A DNA stretch of 64,000 nucleotides from Chitinophaga varians (GCF_014529945.1 NZ_JACVFB010000001.1:1302001-1366000); one strand, 5' to 3'; counted from the stretch's first letter, positions 17,581-26,394 are shown. A program made the numbers and translations. Notes: generated by a model not told the origin, from the letters alone.

Positions 17581-20500
17581 TTAGAAAGAAACGGATAGGT
17601 TTACACCGAAAGAGCGCACAGAGGGGAGGGCCGCCGCTTCAATTCCCTGCACGTTACCGGCTGATATGGCCAGACTGGTAGGGTCGAGGTGCGGATTCGC
17701 TGTGCTGATCAGCCATACATTCCTGGCGGATAAAGACAGCCGGAGGTGCTGCAGCCGTAGTGCCGACACAAATGATTTCTCAAAAGTGTACCCGAGGTTG
17801 ATCTCTTTCAGATAGAGATAACCGGCATCCCACATATCGAGTTCCTGCACCACATATCCGTTGTTGTTATTGAAGTGATCATAAGCAGATATCACCTTGG
17901 TATTCTTTTTACCATCTTCCGTATAGCCGTCCGCGATGGTGCCGTTTTCCCGGATGCCGTTTTCGGCTGTTTCAGCCAACAGGCCGGACTGACGGCCAAA
18001 CATGGTAGTGGTGGAGAAATACTGGCCACCGATCTGGAAATCAAAGTTGACGCCCAATGATACACCTTTATAGCTGAATACAGAGGAGAAGCCACCGGTA
18101 TAGTCAGGTAAGGCATTGCCGAGTACTGACTGGCTGGCCGCCCTGATATAAAAACCGTCGTCGCCTACGAGTTTGTTACCGTTGGCGTCCCGTTTGATGG
18201 CATAGCCCACGATAGAGCCATAGGTTTCCCCTTCACGGGCATTCACACTTACGGCAAAAGGGGCGTTGGCCAGCAACAGGTTGGTGACCCGGATACCTTT
18301 GGAAGGATCGTCGTATAGTTTTTCGATCTTATTCCTGTTCCGGGCGATGTTGAAACCGAGGTCCCAGCTGAAGCCGCTCTGTGTGCGGATAGGCGTTCCT
18401 GTTAGCGCCAGTTCGAAGCCTTTATTCCTGATCAGCCCCGCGTTGATGATGGCGGTGGTATATCCGGAGGAGGCGGAAATGGTCAGGGGGATGATCTGGT
18501 CCTTTGATTTTTTGTCATACACGCTTAAGTCGACGCCCAGCCTGTTATGCAGGAAACGTAATTCGAGGCCTGCTTCTACTTCTGTGGTGATCTCCGGTCT
18601 GATGTTCGCGTTATTCAGCTGGTCGGGTACGGTGATATTGGCGGTGGAGCCGAAGTTCTCTTCTGCCAGATAGGCCAGCATAGTGCTGTAGGGAACAGTG
18701 CCTTTACCTACCTGTGCCCATCCCAGTCTGAGTTTACCGAAAGACAGCCAGTTGCTGCTTTTAAGCCTGCCTACTTCGGAGAACACGAATGATCCCGATA
18801 CGGAAGGGAAGAAGTAGGAGTTATTGGCCGCCGGCAGTGTGCTGGACCATTCATTTCTGCCGGTAACATCGAGGTACAACATGCCCTGGTAGCCCAGTGA
18901 GGCGCTACCGAAAACAGCATTTTCCCGCAGTTTCTCCACACGGTCGTACGTGCGGGCGGGCTGCCGTGAGTTGGCGAGATTATACCATCCATCGATATTT
19001 AACCCGTCTTTACTTTCGCCACCGGTAAATTTCAGGTAGTTCTCCCTTCTGTTGATACCGGCAAAGGCGGCGAGGGAGAAATGGGTGCCTATTGACTTGT
19101 TGAAATTGATACGTCCTTCGTAGTTGTTTTCTTTTACAAAGCGGGTGGCTTCAGAATAAGAAGGAATACCCTGTGAGCCTATCGCCACTCTTTCCTGCCG
19201 GCTGTCTGTATAGAAGTCGGTCATGAATTTGGCGGTAACGGAAAGGTAGTCTGTCAGCTTGAAGTTGAAGCCTGCGTTCCCGAATACGCGGTCACGCCGG
19301 TCTGTTTCATAGTTTTTATACCTCGTCCAGTAGGGGTTGTCGGTATATCGGGGCGGCTGATCGTCCCATGCGCCGCGGTTCCATGAAATCTGGGAACCAT
19401 CATAGTCATAGGCGTAATTCTTCATCTTGTTCATGTCCCAGTCGCGGTGCCCGAATTCGGTGAAGCCCTGCATGACGTTCCTTCCGTGATAACCGGTACC
19501 TGGTCTGCCAAGTGCGTTGGTGCCGGCGTAGTTGACGCCTATAAAGGCTTCCAGCCGGTTAGAGATAGCATAGGTACCGTTAAAGCTAAGCGAATTACGT
19601 TTAAGCTTAGAGTTGGGCAAAACGAACTTCTGGTCCATGTTGGTGTAAGCCAGTCTGAAAGCGCCTTTCTCATTACTACCGGAAACGGCTACACTGTTGG
19701 AGAGCGTGAGACCTGTTTCGAAGAAGTCGCGGTTGTTGTTAGGATGCGGTTCCCATGGTGCGGAAACACCGAAGTCAGGGTTTTGTTTGTTTTTGTCCCA
19801 TGACCAGAAGTGGCGGACCAGTTTGCCATCCAGTTTGGGGCCCCATGATACATCGGGCTCATAGTCGGGAACGAGGTCGTACGGACCTTTGCCGTCATTG
19901 TCATCGTAGGTGGCTTTGCCATCTTTGAATCCTTCCGGATGTTCCTTCACATACAGTTTGGTGAACTTGTAACCGCCACCGTATTCGTTTTGGTACTGTG
20001 GCATGATGTATACTTTTTCCATCTGCGCACCAAAATTGTAAGTGACGCCAATACCGCTGGCGGCGCCTGATTTGGACTTTTTGGTGGTGATGGCGATCAC
20101 GCCATTGGAACCACGGGTGCCGTACAACGCAGAGGCAGCGGCACCTTTGAGTACAGACAGCGATTCGATATCGTTGGGATTGATATCCTGTATGGCGTTG
20201 CCATAATCGTATCCGCCGCGACCGCGTTCCATGTTGATACTGGCGGTGGGATCGCTACCGGTAAAGGAGCTGTTGTCCATCGGTACGCCATCTACCACGA
20301 ACAACGGGTTGTTGTTACCGAAGATGGAGTTGACACCGCGGATGGTGATCCTGGCAGATCCTCCCATGTTGCCGGAGGAGCCTGTAACCTGTATCCCGGC
20401 TACTTTTCCGCTGAGTGAATTGATGAAGTTGGCGTCTTTTGTCTGGGTGAGATCAGCACCTTTTACTTCCTGTACGGAGTATCCGAGTGATTTCTTTTCC

Positions 20501-20835
20501 CTTTTTACGTTGAGTGCGGTTACTACAACTTCCTGCATGGTTTTGTCATCGGGTTGCAGCTCAATGTTGAAACTGGTAGCGTCACCTACCGCTATTTCTT
20601 TCAGCAGGTATCCGATACTTCGGACAACCAGTACGGCATCCTTACCGGGTACCGTTATTTTGAAATTTCCCTGCTGGTCTGTGATGGCACCGGTAGTAGC
20701 ACCTTTGAGCTGAACGCTGGCAAATGGCACAGGCGTGTTGTTTCCTGTCACCTTTCCTGTCACCTGTCGTTGCTGTGCAGGCAATAGGAGTGTGATCGCC
20801 ATGAGAATGGCGATAAGACATAACGTCTTTTTCAT
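17581..20835 (-). CDS. SusC/RagA-like TonB-linked outer-membrane receptor
   Basis: The 1084-residue protein has a signal peptide, a carboxypeptidase-regulatory-like domain (VTGKVTGNNTPVPFASVQLKG region), the TonB-box/plug region with FVVDGVPMDN and a long beta-barrel ending in VNLSVSF with terminal Phe. No STN domain is present, so it is unlikely to signal through an anti-sigma factor. It imports a ligand with the SusD-like protein encoded downstream. A 140-200 bp upstream segment carries an element shared with a lanthipeptide gene. Confidence 0.94.
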   Translation of the reverse strand: MKKTLCLIAILMAITLLLPAQQRQVTGKVTGNNTPVPFASVQLKGATTGAITDQQGNFKITVPGKDAVLVVRSIGYLLKEIAVGDATSFNIELQPDDKTMQEVVVTALNVKREKKSLGYSVQEVKGADLTQTKDANFINSLSGKVAGIQVTGSSGNMGGSARITIRGVNSIFGNNNPLFVVDGVPMDNSSFTGSDPTASINMERGRGGYDYGNAIQDINPNDIESLSVLKGAAASALYGTRGSNGVIAITTKKSKSGAASGIGVTYNFGAQMEKVYIMPQYQNEYGGGYKFTKLYVKEHPEGFKDGKATYDDNDGKGPYDLVPDYEPDVSWGPKLDGKLVRHFWSWDKNKQNPDFGVSAPWEPHPNNNRDFFETGLTLSNSVAVSGSNEKGAFRLAYTNMDQKFVLPNSKLKRNSLSFNGTYAISNRLEAFIGVNYAGTNALGRPGTGYHGRNVMQGFTEFGHRDWDMNKMKNYAYDYDGSQISWNRGAWDDQPPRYTDNPYWTRYKNYETDRRDRVFGNAGFNFKLTDYLSVTAKFMTDFYTDSRQERVAIGSQGIPSYSEATRFVKENNYEGRINFNKSIGTHFSLAAFAGINRRENYLKFTGGESKDGLNIDGWYNLANSRQPARTYDRVEKLRENAVFGSASLGYQGMLYLDVTGRNEWSSTLPAANNSYFFPSVSGSFVFSEVGRLKSSNWLSFGKLRLGWAQVGKGTVPYSTMLAYLAEENFGSTANITVPDQLNNANIRPEITTEVEAGLELRFLHNRLGVDLSVYDKKSKDQIIPLTISASSGYTTAIINAGLIRNKGFELALTGTPIRTQSGFSWDLGFNIARNRNKIEKLYDDPSKGIRVTNLLLANAPFAVSVNAREGETYGSIVGYAIKRDANGNKLVGDDGFYIRAASQSVLGNALPDYTGGFSSVFSYKGVSLGVNFDFQIGGQYFSTTTMFGRQSGLLAETAENGIRENGTIADGYTEDGKKNTKVISAYDHFNNNNGYVVQELDMWDAGYLYLKEINLGYTFEKSFVSALRLQHLRLSLSARNVWLISTANPHLDPTSLAISAGNVQGIEAAALPSVRSFGVNLSVSF

Positions 20836-20971
20836 GATGGTTTAGATTTGGTTGAAAAATATAGAGGGTCCGGTCATTATGCTTGGGTCATAATCGTCTT
20901 GGGTTTTCGTTAAAATAAAAAATTGAATTGTTGATCACAGTTCCATGTAGTGAGCCTCGTGCATTGGATTA

Positions 20972-21035
20972 GCTTACTGCAATTGGGTTTCATACGTTGC
21001 TACAGGGCAAAGGTTCATCTGTTTAAAGATAATAA
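20972..21035 (-). promoter_or_regulatory. Shared upstream element, copy 1
   Basis: This block aligns without gaps over about 64 bp with 26490-26553. The best conserved part on the minus strand reads GTAGCAACGTATGAAACCC, then AATTGCAGTAA. An imperfect palindrome ATCTGTTTAAAGAT lies at its other end. It sits 140-200 bp upstream of susC. Confidence 0.6.
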
Positions 21036-21117
21036 AACAGAGTGCTGCAATCTTTCACTGTTGATATATGTTGCTGGTTTGTTACGATGAAAGCGGGCAG
21101 GAAGGTGATAAATACGC

Positions 21118-21149
21118 CAGGGCCGCCTGCTATAAAGCAGGCGGCCCTG
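21118..21149. terminator. Strong hairpin after the lanthipeptide pair
   Basis: A 13-bp stem, CAGGGCCGCCTGC and its complement, has a 6-base loop. It follows the lanthipeptide gene by 36 bp on the minus strand. The adjacent A/T run (TAAAAAAATAA) is on the plus-strand exit side, so for minus-strand transcripts it is a hairpin without a strong U-tract. Confidence 0.6.
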
Positions 21150-21184
21150 TAAAAAAATAATTCACTGCATTAACCGGAAGAGGA

Positions 21185-21370
21185 TTAATTGCAAAGAATA
21201 CGCGGATTAGTTTCAGTGTAGCAACCAACGTTAGGCAACCAGGTAGGGCAACCATAGGTGGTTGGCGGCAGCCCGCCATTCAACTGAAGTTGCTCTTGTT
21301 GGTTGAGCGGTGCTACAATGGCTCTCTGCAGAACGAGTTTTTTGCTTAAAGACAGTTTTTTCTTTTTCAT
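21185..21370 (-). CDS. Class I lanthipeptide precursor (61 aa)
   Basis: The leader MKKKKLSLSKKLVLQRAIV is the Lys-rich N-terminus characteristic of Bacteroidota class I lanthipeptide precursors, and it ends in a double Gly (NGG, residues 31-33). The 28-residue core begins LPPTTYGCPTW and has five Thr and three Cys (C41, C50, C60), enough for three methyllanthionine rings. I used the MKKKK start; a longer frame upstream lacks this signature. No LanB dehydratase, LanC cyclase or transporter lies in the window, so modification must depend on enzymes elsewhere. Confidence 0.82.
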   Translation of the reverse strand: MKKKKLSLSKKLVLQRAIVAPLNQQEQLQLNGGLPPTTYGCPTWLPNVGCYTETNPRILCN

Positions 21371-21428
21371 GTTACGTGTTTGAGGGTGTGATAATAATGT
21401 TAGAGATACTGCTCTTTGCCGCTCCCTA

Positions 21429-21605
21429 TCAGGGGCACAGAATACAGAAAGGCCTTCCGGTAATTGGCTGGGTTTCGCAATCTGGTGTGCGGCTCGCAAA
21501 TGCCCAACCACCGGCTACCTGTGTCTGTTGGTCCGGTGTGAGTGTGGTCAGGGTTTCTTTTTTCAGCAGCAGTTTTTTTGACAACTGAATTTTTTTCTTT
21601 TTCAT
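21429..21605 (-). CDS. Class I lanthipeptide precursor (58 aa)
   Basis: Paralog of the next gene downstream: leader MKKKKIQLSKKLLLKKETL, double Gly AGG at residues 31-33, and a 25-residue core beginning WAFASRTPDCET and ending CILCP, with one Ser, three Thr and three Cys. The two genes are 58 bp apart on one strand and the leaders are aligned exactly, whereas the cores are unrelated, the usual pattern of RiPP precursor families. The start is the ATG of the MKKKK block. Confidence 0.82.
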   Translation of the reverse strand: MKKKKIQLSKKLLLKKETLTTLTPDQQTQVAGGWAFASRTPDCETQPITGRPFCILCP

Positions 21606-21971
21606 AAAACAGTTTTGATTACAGCCTCCCCTGTCTTCTACGTGGAGTAGCGCCATGGGGCGGATTTTCAGCGCAAGGAGCTGACAGAGCGTATTTATTT
21701 AAAAAGGGAAACGTGACATAGTACGGGTTATTTTTTCTGAGATGATTAAGATAAATAAACTTTCTGAAACAGCAACAAAAAAAGTTTGATGGCTGAACAC
21801 AGTGATGCACATTTTTTGTCAATTTATATTTTCTGCAAAATAGCAGCATGCATATACCATAGTTTCGCCAACGAAATTTCGACAACCTAAATCTGTACTT
21901 TATTTAATCCTTAACCTTGTTTCAATCACCTAATCTGTATTTATTAATCCTTAACCTTTAACCCGCGAACT
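21606..21971. promoter_or_regulatory. Divergent AT-rich spacer with a direct repeat
   Basis: This 366-bp spacer separates the lanthipeptide genes from the FG-GAP lipoprotein. The plus-strand end carries two near-identical 30-33 bp direct repeats (21886-21918 and 21929-21958). I see no gene in it. Confidence 0.45.
21886..21958 (+). repeat. Tandem direct repeat upstream of the FG-GAP lipoprotein
   Basis: CCTAAATCTGTACTTTATTT followed by AATCCTTAACCTT recurs as CCTAATCTGTATTTATT followed by AATCCTTAACCTT. The copies lie within 90 bp of the start codon and end 13 bp before it, so they form the 5' leader or operator of that gene. Confidence 0.7.
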
Positions 21972-23045
21972 ATGCGAAAAATTATCTGTTACTCATTCTG
22001 TAGCATGGCCCTGCTTTTTGCAGCCTGTAAAAAAGACGCAGCCACCTCCGCTGACAAGGAGGAAACGAAAACCAAGCCCCGTGCCCGTGGGGAAATGGTG
22101 TTTAATACTGTTACTGCTTTCGGGGTAGAAGCACAGGGTGCTGACATTGCGGTAAAAGATATCAACGGCAATGGTATTCCGGATATCTTTTTAATGCATC
22201 ACGATGCGCCTACGCCCGGTGCTAATCAATTCAGATACCAGGTAGCCTATGATGTCGATATGTATGGCGCAACCACTAACTTCTCTGACGTAAAATCTTT
22301 ATGGAGTGGTGTAAGCTCTGCTGATGGCGCAGGTATGTCTATTGGTGATATCGACAAAAACGGTATACCGGACATCGTATTGATGTCTTATGATGCTCCT
22401 TCATCCGGCCCCAACGTTTTTAAGTACATCGTTGGATTTAATCTGAATGCGAGCGGCAATCCTGCGTATTGGAGTAATTTCTATACTATCCCTGGTATCA
22501 GCAGTCGCGCGATGGACGCTTCAGCGGCCCTGGGTGATATCGACGGCAATGGTACGCTGGACCTGCTACTGGCAGCCTGTGATGCAACTGGATATATCCG
22601 TTACCAGGTGGCATTTAATTTGGCTGCTAATGGGCAAGCTGCGACCACACTGCCCAATTATGTTACGGTGAACCATGTCGCTGCCAATAACCAGGGACTC
22701 GGCGTTGATGTGAGTGATCTGAATGGTGATGGCAGACCAGAGGTGATCTTCATGGGTTATGATAATCCCAGTGGTTTGAACTCATTTAGAACTTTTTCCG
22801 CCACATTTAATACAAATGGTAGCTTGTCTAACCTGACACCTTTCTATCAGTATACGGGGGTTTGTTATGAAGCACAGGGAGCGGGAGTAGCATTGGCGGA
22901 TATTGACAACAGCGGGAAAAAGGATATCATCTTTATGGCTGAAGACAACCCTCCCGGAACAAACTATTTCAAATACTATGTGGGATTTGATCTGAAAGAG
23001 AACAGATATACTAAAGTATGGATGACAGAGGAAGTACCCAGATGA
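21972..23045 (+). CDS. FG-GAP/VCBS-repeat lipoprotein
   Basis: The 357-residue precursor has a lipoprotein signal with lipobox FAAC (Cys19). The rest is a beta-propeller-like repeat array; each repeat has a calcium-binding DxNGxGxPD loop (VKDINGNGIPDIFLM, IGDIDKNGIPDIVLM, LGDIDGNGTLDLLLA, VSDLNGDGRPEVIFM, LADIDNSGKKDIIFM), five in all. Such lipoproteins sit on the cell surface and bind ligands or partners. No enzyme motif is seen. It has its own terminator. Confidence 0.88.
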   Translation: MRKIICYSFCSMALLFAACKKDAATSADKEETKTKPRARGEMVFNTVTAFGVEAQGADIAVKDINGNGIPDIFLMHHDAPTPGANQFRYQVAYDVDMYGATTNFSDVKSLWSGVSSADGAGMSIGDIDKNGIPDIVLMSYDAPSSGPNVFKYIVGFNLNASGNPAYWSNFYTIPGISSRAMDASAALGDIDGNGTLDLLLAACDATGYIRYQVAFNLAANGQAATTLPNYVTVNHVAANNQGLGVDVSDLNGDGRPEVIFMGYDNPSGLNSFRTFSATFNTNGSLSNLTPFYQYTGVCYEAQGAGVALADIDNSGKKDIIFMAEDNPPGTNYFKYYVGFDLKENRYTKVWMTEEVPR

Positions 23046-23509
23046 GCTGTTTAAAGTCATCCGGTGAAAGCTTCGAGTTGTGTCGGATTACACGATACAG
23101 ATTGGTAACTGCCTATTGTATGTTTCCAACAGCTGATAAATTAAAAGACAGAACCTGCGCTGGTCGCAGGTTCTGTCTTTTAATGACTCTTTGAATGTGT
23201 TTCGGTTATTAGCACCAGGGTTTAATAGCTGATTTTATGCTAGTTACAGGATAACATGATAAGTATAACGGTATTGCGAATATCGATAACAATAATTTAA
23301 ACTTACTACACTCCCGGAAGTTTTACGGCTCCCGCCATTATAAATAATCTGCTGTAACCCGCCAACGCTTTTGTTTTTCTGAAATATTTGCAGTTACTTT
23401 ACGCTGTAACCCCGGCCGCAGCAGACAATGCCGTATGATACCTATTCTGTTCTGTCTGTTGTGGTTTGGCCGCTAAATCCTTTCGGATCATGCTTTAAAT
23501 AGTCATCGT
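23046..23509. promoter_or_regulatory. Spacer between FG-GAP lipoprotein and SPFH operon
   Basis: 464 bp with a strong terminator at its left end and, toward the right, AT-rich sequence that should hold the promoter of the SPFH operon. No open frame with protein-like composition was found on either strand. Confidence 0.4.
23141..23183. terminator. Strong hairpin terminator
   Basis: A perfect 19-bp stem (TTAAAAGACAGAACCTGCG and complement) with loop CTGGT ends the FG-GAP lipoprotein transcript. Its apex resembles that of the hairpin at 30889. Confidence 0.85.
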
Positions 23510-24466
23510 ATGGCACTACCCTTTATAGAAATTATTGAGTCGTTAACGCCGGACCCAAATGTGCTCATGTGGAAGTTTGCGGATACCGACAAGGAGATAA
23601 AAAATGGCGCCATGCTCACCGTCCGTGAAAGCCAGCATGCGATGCTGCTCAACGAAGGCCAGCTGGCAGACGTATTTCCTGCAGGCAGGTATAGCCTCAA
23701 AACAGAGAACATCCCGGTGCTGTCGCGGCTACGTGGCTGGAAGTATGGATTTGAAAGCCCTTTCAAAGCAGATATTTACTTCTTCAATACACACCAGTTT
23801 GTAAACCTGAAATGGGGTACGCCTGCGCCTGTCCTCATGACAGATGCCGTATTCGGACAGGTACGTATCCGGGCCTTTGGCACTTATAATATACGCATTA
23901 CCGATGTCGCGAAATTCTTTAGAGAATATGCTGGTACCTGGCCGAGGCTCACCATCACAGAACTGGAGCTGCAACTGCGGGATTTCATCGCCCCGAAATT
24001 CGGCGAAGTACTATCACTCGCCAAAGTGCCGGTAGTAGAAGCTGCCGCCAACATCCCGGCCCTGAACGAAAAGATACAGCCGCTCATTCAGCCTTATTTT
24101 ACTGATTTTGGGGTGGAAGTGACCCGCTTTACCATCACGAGTATTACCCTGCCGGAAGAGGTGCTGCAGCAATACGATAAGGTGACCGGCATGAACATGG
24201 TCTCCGACATGAACAAATTCTCTCAATACAGTGTTGCCAATGCCATGGATAAAGAAGGTTCGGTACTGGGTGATGGTGCAAGGCAGGGCGTCATGCTGGG
24301 CATGATGACCAATATGATGAACCAGCAGCAAGCTGCTCAAAATAAACCCACTCCCGTAGAGGACATCACAGAACGGCTTCGTAAACTGAAGTCGCTGTAC
24401 GAGGCAACACTGATTACAGAGGCGGAATACGCCGCCAAAAAAGAGGAACTGCTGAAATTACTGTAG
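23510..24466 (+). CDS. SPFH-domain (virion-core-like/YdjI-type) protein
   Basis: The 318-residue protein starts with a segment (MALPFIEIIESLTPDPNVLMWKFAD) and an SPFH/band-7 fold typical of the bacterial YdjI-like family, also described as virion core protein homologs. The C-terminal 50 residues (DITERLRKLKSLYEATLITEAEYAAKKEELLKLL) form the short-C-terminal-domain helical hairpin. There is no membrane helix. It heads a four-gene operon with two zinc-ribbon proteins. A scaffold role at membranes is likely from the family; its cargo is unknown. Confidence 0.85.
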   Translation: MALPFIEIIESLTPDPNVLMWKFADTDKEIKNGAMLTVRESQHAMLLNEGQLADVFPAGRYSLKTENIPVLSRLRGWKYGFESPFKADIYFFNTHQFVNLKWGTPAPVLMTDAVFGQVRIRAFGTYNIRITDVAKFFREYAGTWPRLTITELELQLRDFIAPKFGEVLSLAKVPVVEAAANIPALNEKIQPLIQPYFTDFGVEVTRFTITSITLPEEVLQQYDKVTGMNMVSDMNKFSQYSVANAMDKEGSVLGDGARQGVMLGMMTNMMNQQQAAQNKPTPVEDITERLRKLKSLYEATLITEAEYAAKKEELLKLL

Positions 24467-24473
24467 TGCTACC

Positions 24474-24722
24474 ATGACCGACGAGAACAAAAAAAGAACT
24501 GCTTCCTTCCTGGAAAAGCTCAAACAAAAAGCCACCACGCAACAACACTATGGTGGAGACATGCCGGAGGAAGAAGCAAAAATGGATATCCGCGATTGTC
24601 CTAATTGCGGCGCCGGACGCGCTTATCATAAGGGCCTTACCCAATGTGCCTATTGTGGTTTCGAATTCATGAACATCACGCTTACCGACGGCATTCACAT
24701 CAAAAAAGAAAATAACTCCTGA
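24474..24722 (+). CDS. Small zinc-ribbon protein
   Basis: This 82-residue protein carries a four-Cys zinc ribbon (DCPNCGAGRAYHKGLTQCAYCGFEF) after a charged N-terminal helix. It starts 7 bp after the SPFH gene and ends 3 bp before the next, so it is translationally linked. It probably binds partner protein or nucleic acid through the ribbon; function unknown. Confidence 0.75.
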   Translation: MTDENKKRTASFLEKLKQKATTQQHYGGDMPEEEAKMDIRDCPNCGAGRAYHKGLTQCAYCGFEFMNITLTDGIHIKKENNS

Positions 24723-24725
24723 TAC

Positions 24726-25556
24726 ATGTTTGGTTTCTTTGAGAAAAAATACAGTAACCCCGAACTGCTGGCCGAACTGAAAACGAGGCAGGACCGCTGG
24801 TTTGTTTTTCTGGACAAACTCGAAGCCCGCATCCGTGAACTGACCACGGCCGGCATACCTGAACTGCAACAGGTGTTTAACGAAGACACGGACCCGTATA
24901 AACGTTCGCATTATCATATGTTGCAGGGACTGGTCGGACAGATCAACAACATGCGGGACAAGGCCATTAACGTGAAAGAGGAAAATATCATTTCCTTCAT
25001 CTACTGCACGGAAGCGGCTTTGCCGGCTATTACCACAGCTGCCGGCAGCGAATATCACGGGTATGTCCACAATTTCCGGATGGCCTGCCTGGACCGGCAC
25101 AATCTTTTCGATGAAAGGCTGAATGAAGCCCTGGAATCATTGCGGAACGCCGCCGGAGAAAAAGACCTGGAAAGTGCCTACCAGCAACAGCTGGAAGCCT
25201 TCGAAAAAATCAGGGACCGCTTCGCCTGCAAACAATGCGGTGGTAATATCACCATCCCGCAGATGTTTTTCATCGATACTTACATTGCCTGTCCGTTCTG
25301 TCAGTCGCAGAATACTTTCAGCCCGTCTACCGGCGCCAGGATGGTGCTGCACAACGCGCGGGAGCTGGCAGAGCAACGTACTGCCGCACTTCGCCTGGAC
25401 TATGAGAACAGTCGCCCGCAAGATCCTGCGTTGTATAAAAAATACCTGCGCGCCATGTTTGACGAATGGAATAAGATCGTGCCGGATATGACGGAAGAGA
25501 ACGAAAAGTTCTATCAGCGATTATTGGAAGAGTATACTTTTAATCATTATAAATAG
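24726..25556 (+). CDS. Helical zinc-ribbon protein of the SPFH operon
   Basis: The 276-residue protein is largely helical, beginning MFGFFEKKYSNPELLAELKTRQDRW. A central-to-C-terminal zinc ribbon has Cys pairs CKQCGG and CPFCQ. No signal or membrane segment. It follows the small ribbon protein by 3 bp. I do not recognise a named family. Confidence 0.75.
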   Translation: MFGFFEKKYSNPELLAELKTRQDRWFVFLDKLEARIRELTTAGIPELQQVFNEDTDPYKRSHYHMLQGLVGQINNMRDKAINVKEENIISFIYCTEAALPAITTAAGSEYHGYVHNFRMACLDRHNLFDERLNEALESLRNAAGEKDLESAYQQQLEAFEKIRDRFACKQCGGNITIPQMFFIDTYIACPFCQSQNTFSPSTGARMVLHNARELAEQRTAALRLDYENSRPQDPALYKKYLRAMFDEWNKIVPDMTEENEKFYQRLLEEYTFNHYK

Positions 25557-25563
25557 CTTGTTT

Positions 25564-26133
25564 ATGTCTGAAAATCCATTATTAGCCCCCATTCACGGCA
25601 TCACCCTGGAAGATTACAGCGCTGCCTGCGCAAAATTAGGCAGCGGTTTGAGTGAAGCCGATGTGGCTACCGCCCTTGGTGTGGAATTGCCCGTATGGCA
25701 GGAAGCTAACCTCCTGTGGCCTGAACGCATGAAGCAGGACGCCTCTTTCGAGATTGTTACCTTGTTTGGTCAATATTTCGGTCAGGCAGACCAGCATCCT
25801 AAATTCAGCAACCTGAAAGCCAACACGTCCGCAGAAGGAAACGCCAATACAGAAAGAATAAAATCTGATAAAGACTTTTATCAGGAACTGGAAGTGGCGA
25901 GGTCTGTTGCCTACGAATACGGTCTCGACGGGGCACAGTGGGTGGCTGATCAATATGGCATCACCCTCGGGGATTTCCAGATTGCAGCGTCTATCTGGAG
26001 CGAACAGATCCACCAGGACATCCAGGCTAACTTCCAGGCATATACGTCGAAGCAGGATGCCTATAAAGCCAAATACCAGCAACAGTTTGCTGCTGCTCAG
26101 GGAGGCAATGTGGCGGATGATATTGAGTTTTGA
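25564..26133 (+). CDS. DUF6620-like protein
   Basis: This 189-residue protein (MSENPLLAPIHGITLEDYSAACAK...) consists of two similar helical halves: a Gly-Ile-Thr-Leu-x-D-Y/F element occurs at both ends (HGITLEDYSAACAKL and YGITLGDFQIAASIW). Each half contains an aromatic-rich LWPERM/IWSEQI segment, pointing to internal duplication. I placed the start at the ATG; a TTG six bases upstream is also open. It closes the SPFH operon. The family assignment is tentative. Confidence 0.7.
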   Translation: MSENPLLAPIHGITLEDYSAACAKLGSGLSEADVATALGVELPVWQEANLLWPERMKQDASFEIVTLFGQYFGQADQHPKFSNLKANTSAEGNANTERIKSDKDFYQELEVARSVAYEYGLDGAQWVADQYGITLGDFQIAASIWSEQIHQDIQANFQAYTSKQDAYKAKYQQQFAAAQGGNVADDIEF

Positions 26134-26153
26134 TTGATTACCGCTAATAAGTA

Positions 26154-26187
26154 AAAGCGGCATCCATCATTTGATGGATGCCGCTTT
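26154..26187. terminator. Bidirectional hairpin terminator
   Basis: A 16-bp stem, AAAGCGGCATCCATCA and complement, with a two-base loop lies between the convergent SPFH operon and lanthipeptide gene. Confidence 0.85.
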
Positions 26188-26208
26188 GCTGTTTTATGGC
26201 ACTGCTTT

Positions 26209-26394
26209 TTAGTGAATGTCACATCCAGGTCCGAAGGTCAGGGGAATGCAGGTCCTTCCGATAGTGGTAAGGCGACCGCCCTTTAACGCTGCGAGCTGGT
26301 TGTCAGCCAGCATGTTGCCTGGCTCCTGTAATAATACACCGACTGTTTTTTTGTTCAGGGTGAGTTTTGGGTACTGCGGGTTTTTCTTTTTCAT
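26209..26394 (-). CDS. Class I lanthipeptide precursor (61 aa)
   Basis: The leader begins MKKKNPQYPKLTLNKKTVG and ends LAALKGG (double Gly at residues 39-40), the format of Bacteroidota class I lanthipeptide leaders. The 21-residue core begins RLTTIGRTCIPLTF and has four Thr and two Cys (C49, C58), so up to two methyllanthionine rings are possible. It stands alone between unrelated genes, about 5 kb from the other two precursors, and carries the 64-bp upstream element also found before susC. Confidence 0.78.
   Translation of the reverse strand: MKKKNPQYPKLTLNKKTVGVLLQEPGNMLADNQLAALKGGRLTTIGRTCIPLTFGPGCDIH

Larger units (their letters stand above)
20836..21184. promoter_or_regulatory. susC upstream region
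   Basis: 349 bp without a gene. It contains the shared 64-bp element (20972-21035) and a strong hairpin (21118-21149) just after the lanthipeptide gene. Between the element and susC lies about 135 bp of AT-rich leader. No clear TAnnTTTG box was found on the minus strand. Confidence 0.45.

Noticed and set aside
24414..25100. 228-codon minus-strand frame
   Set aside because: Antisense to three genes with clear zinc-ribbon and SPFH signatures; its composition is not protein-like.
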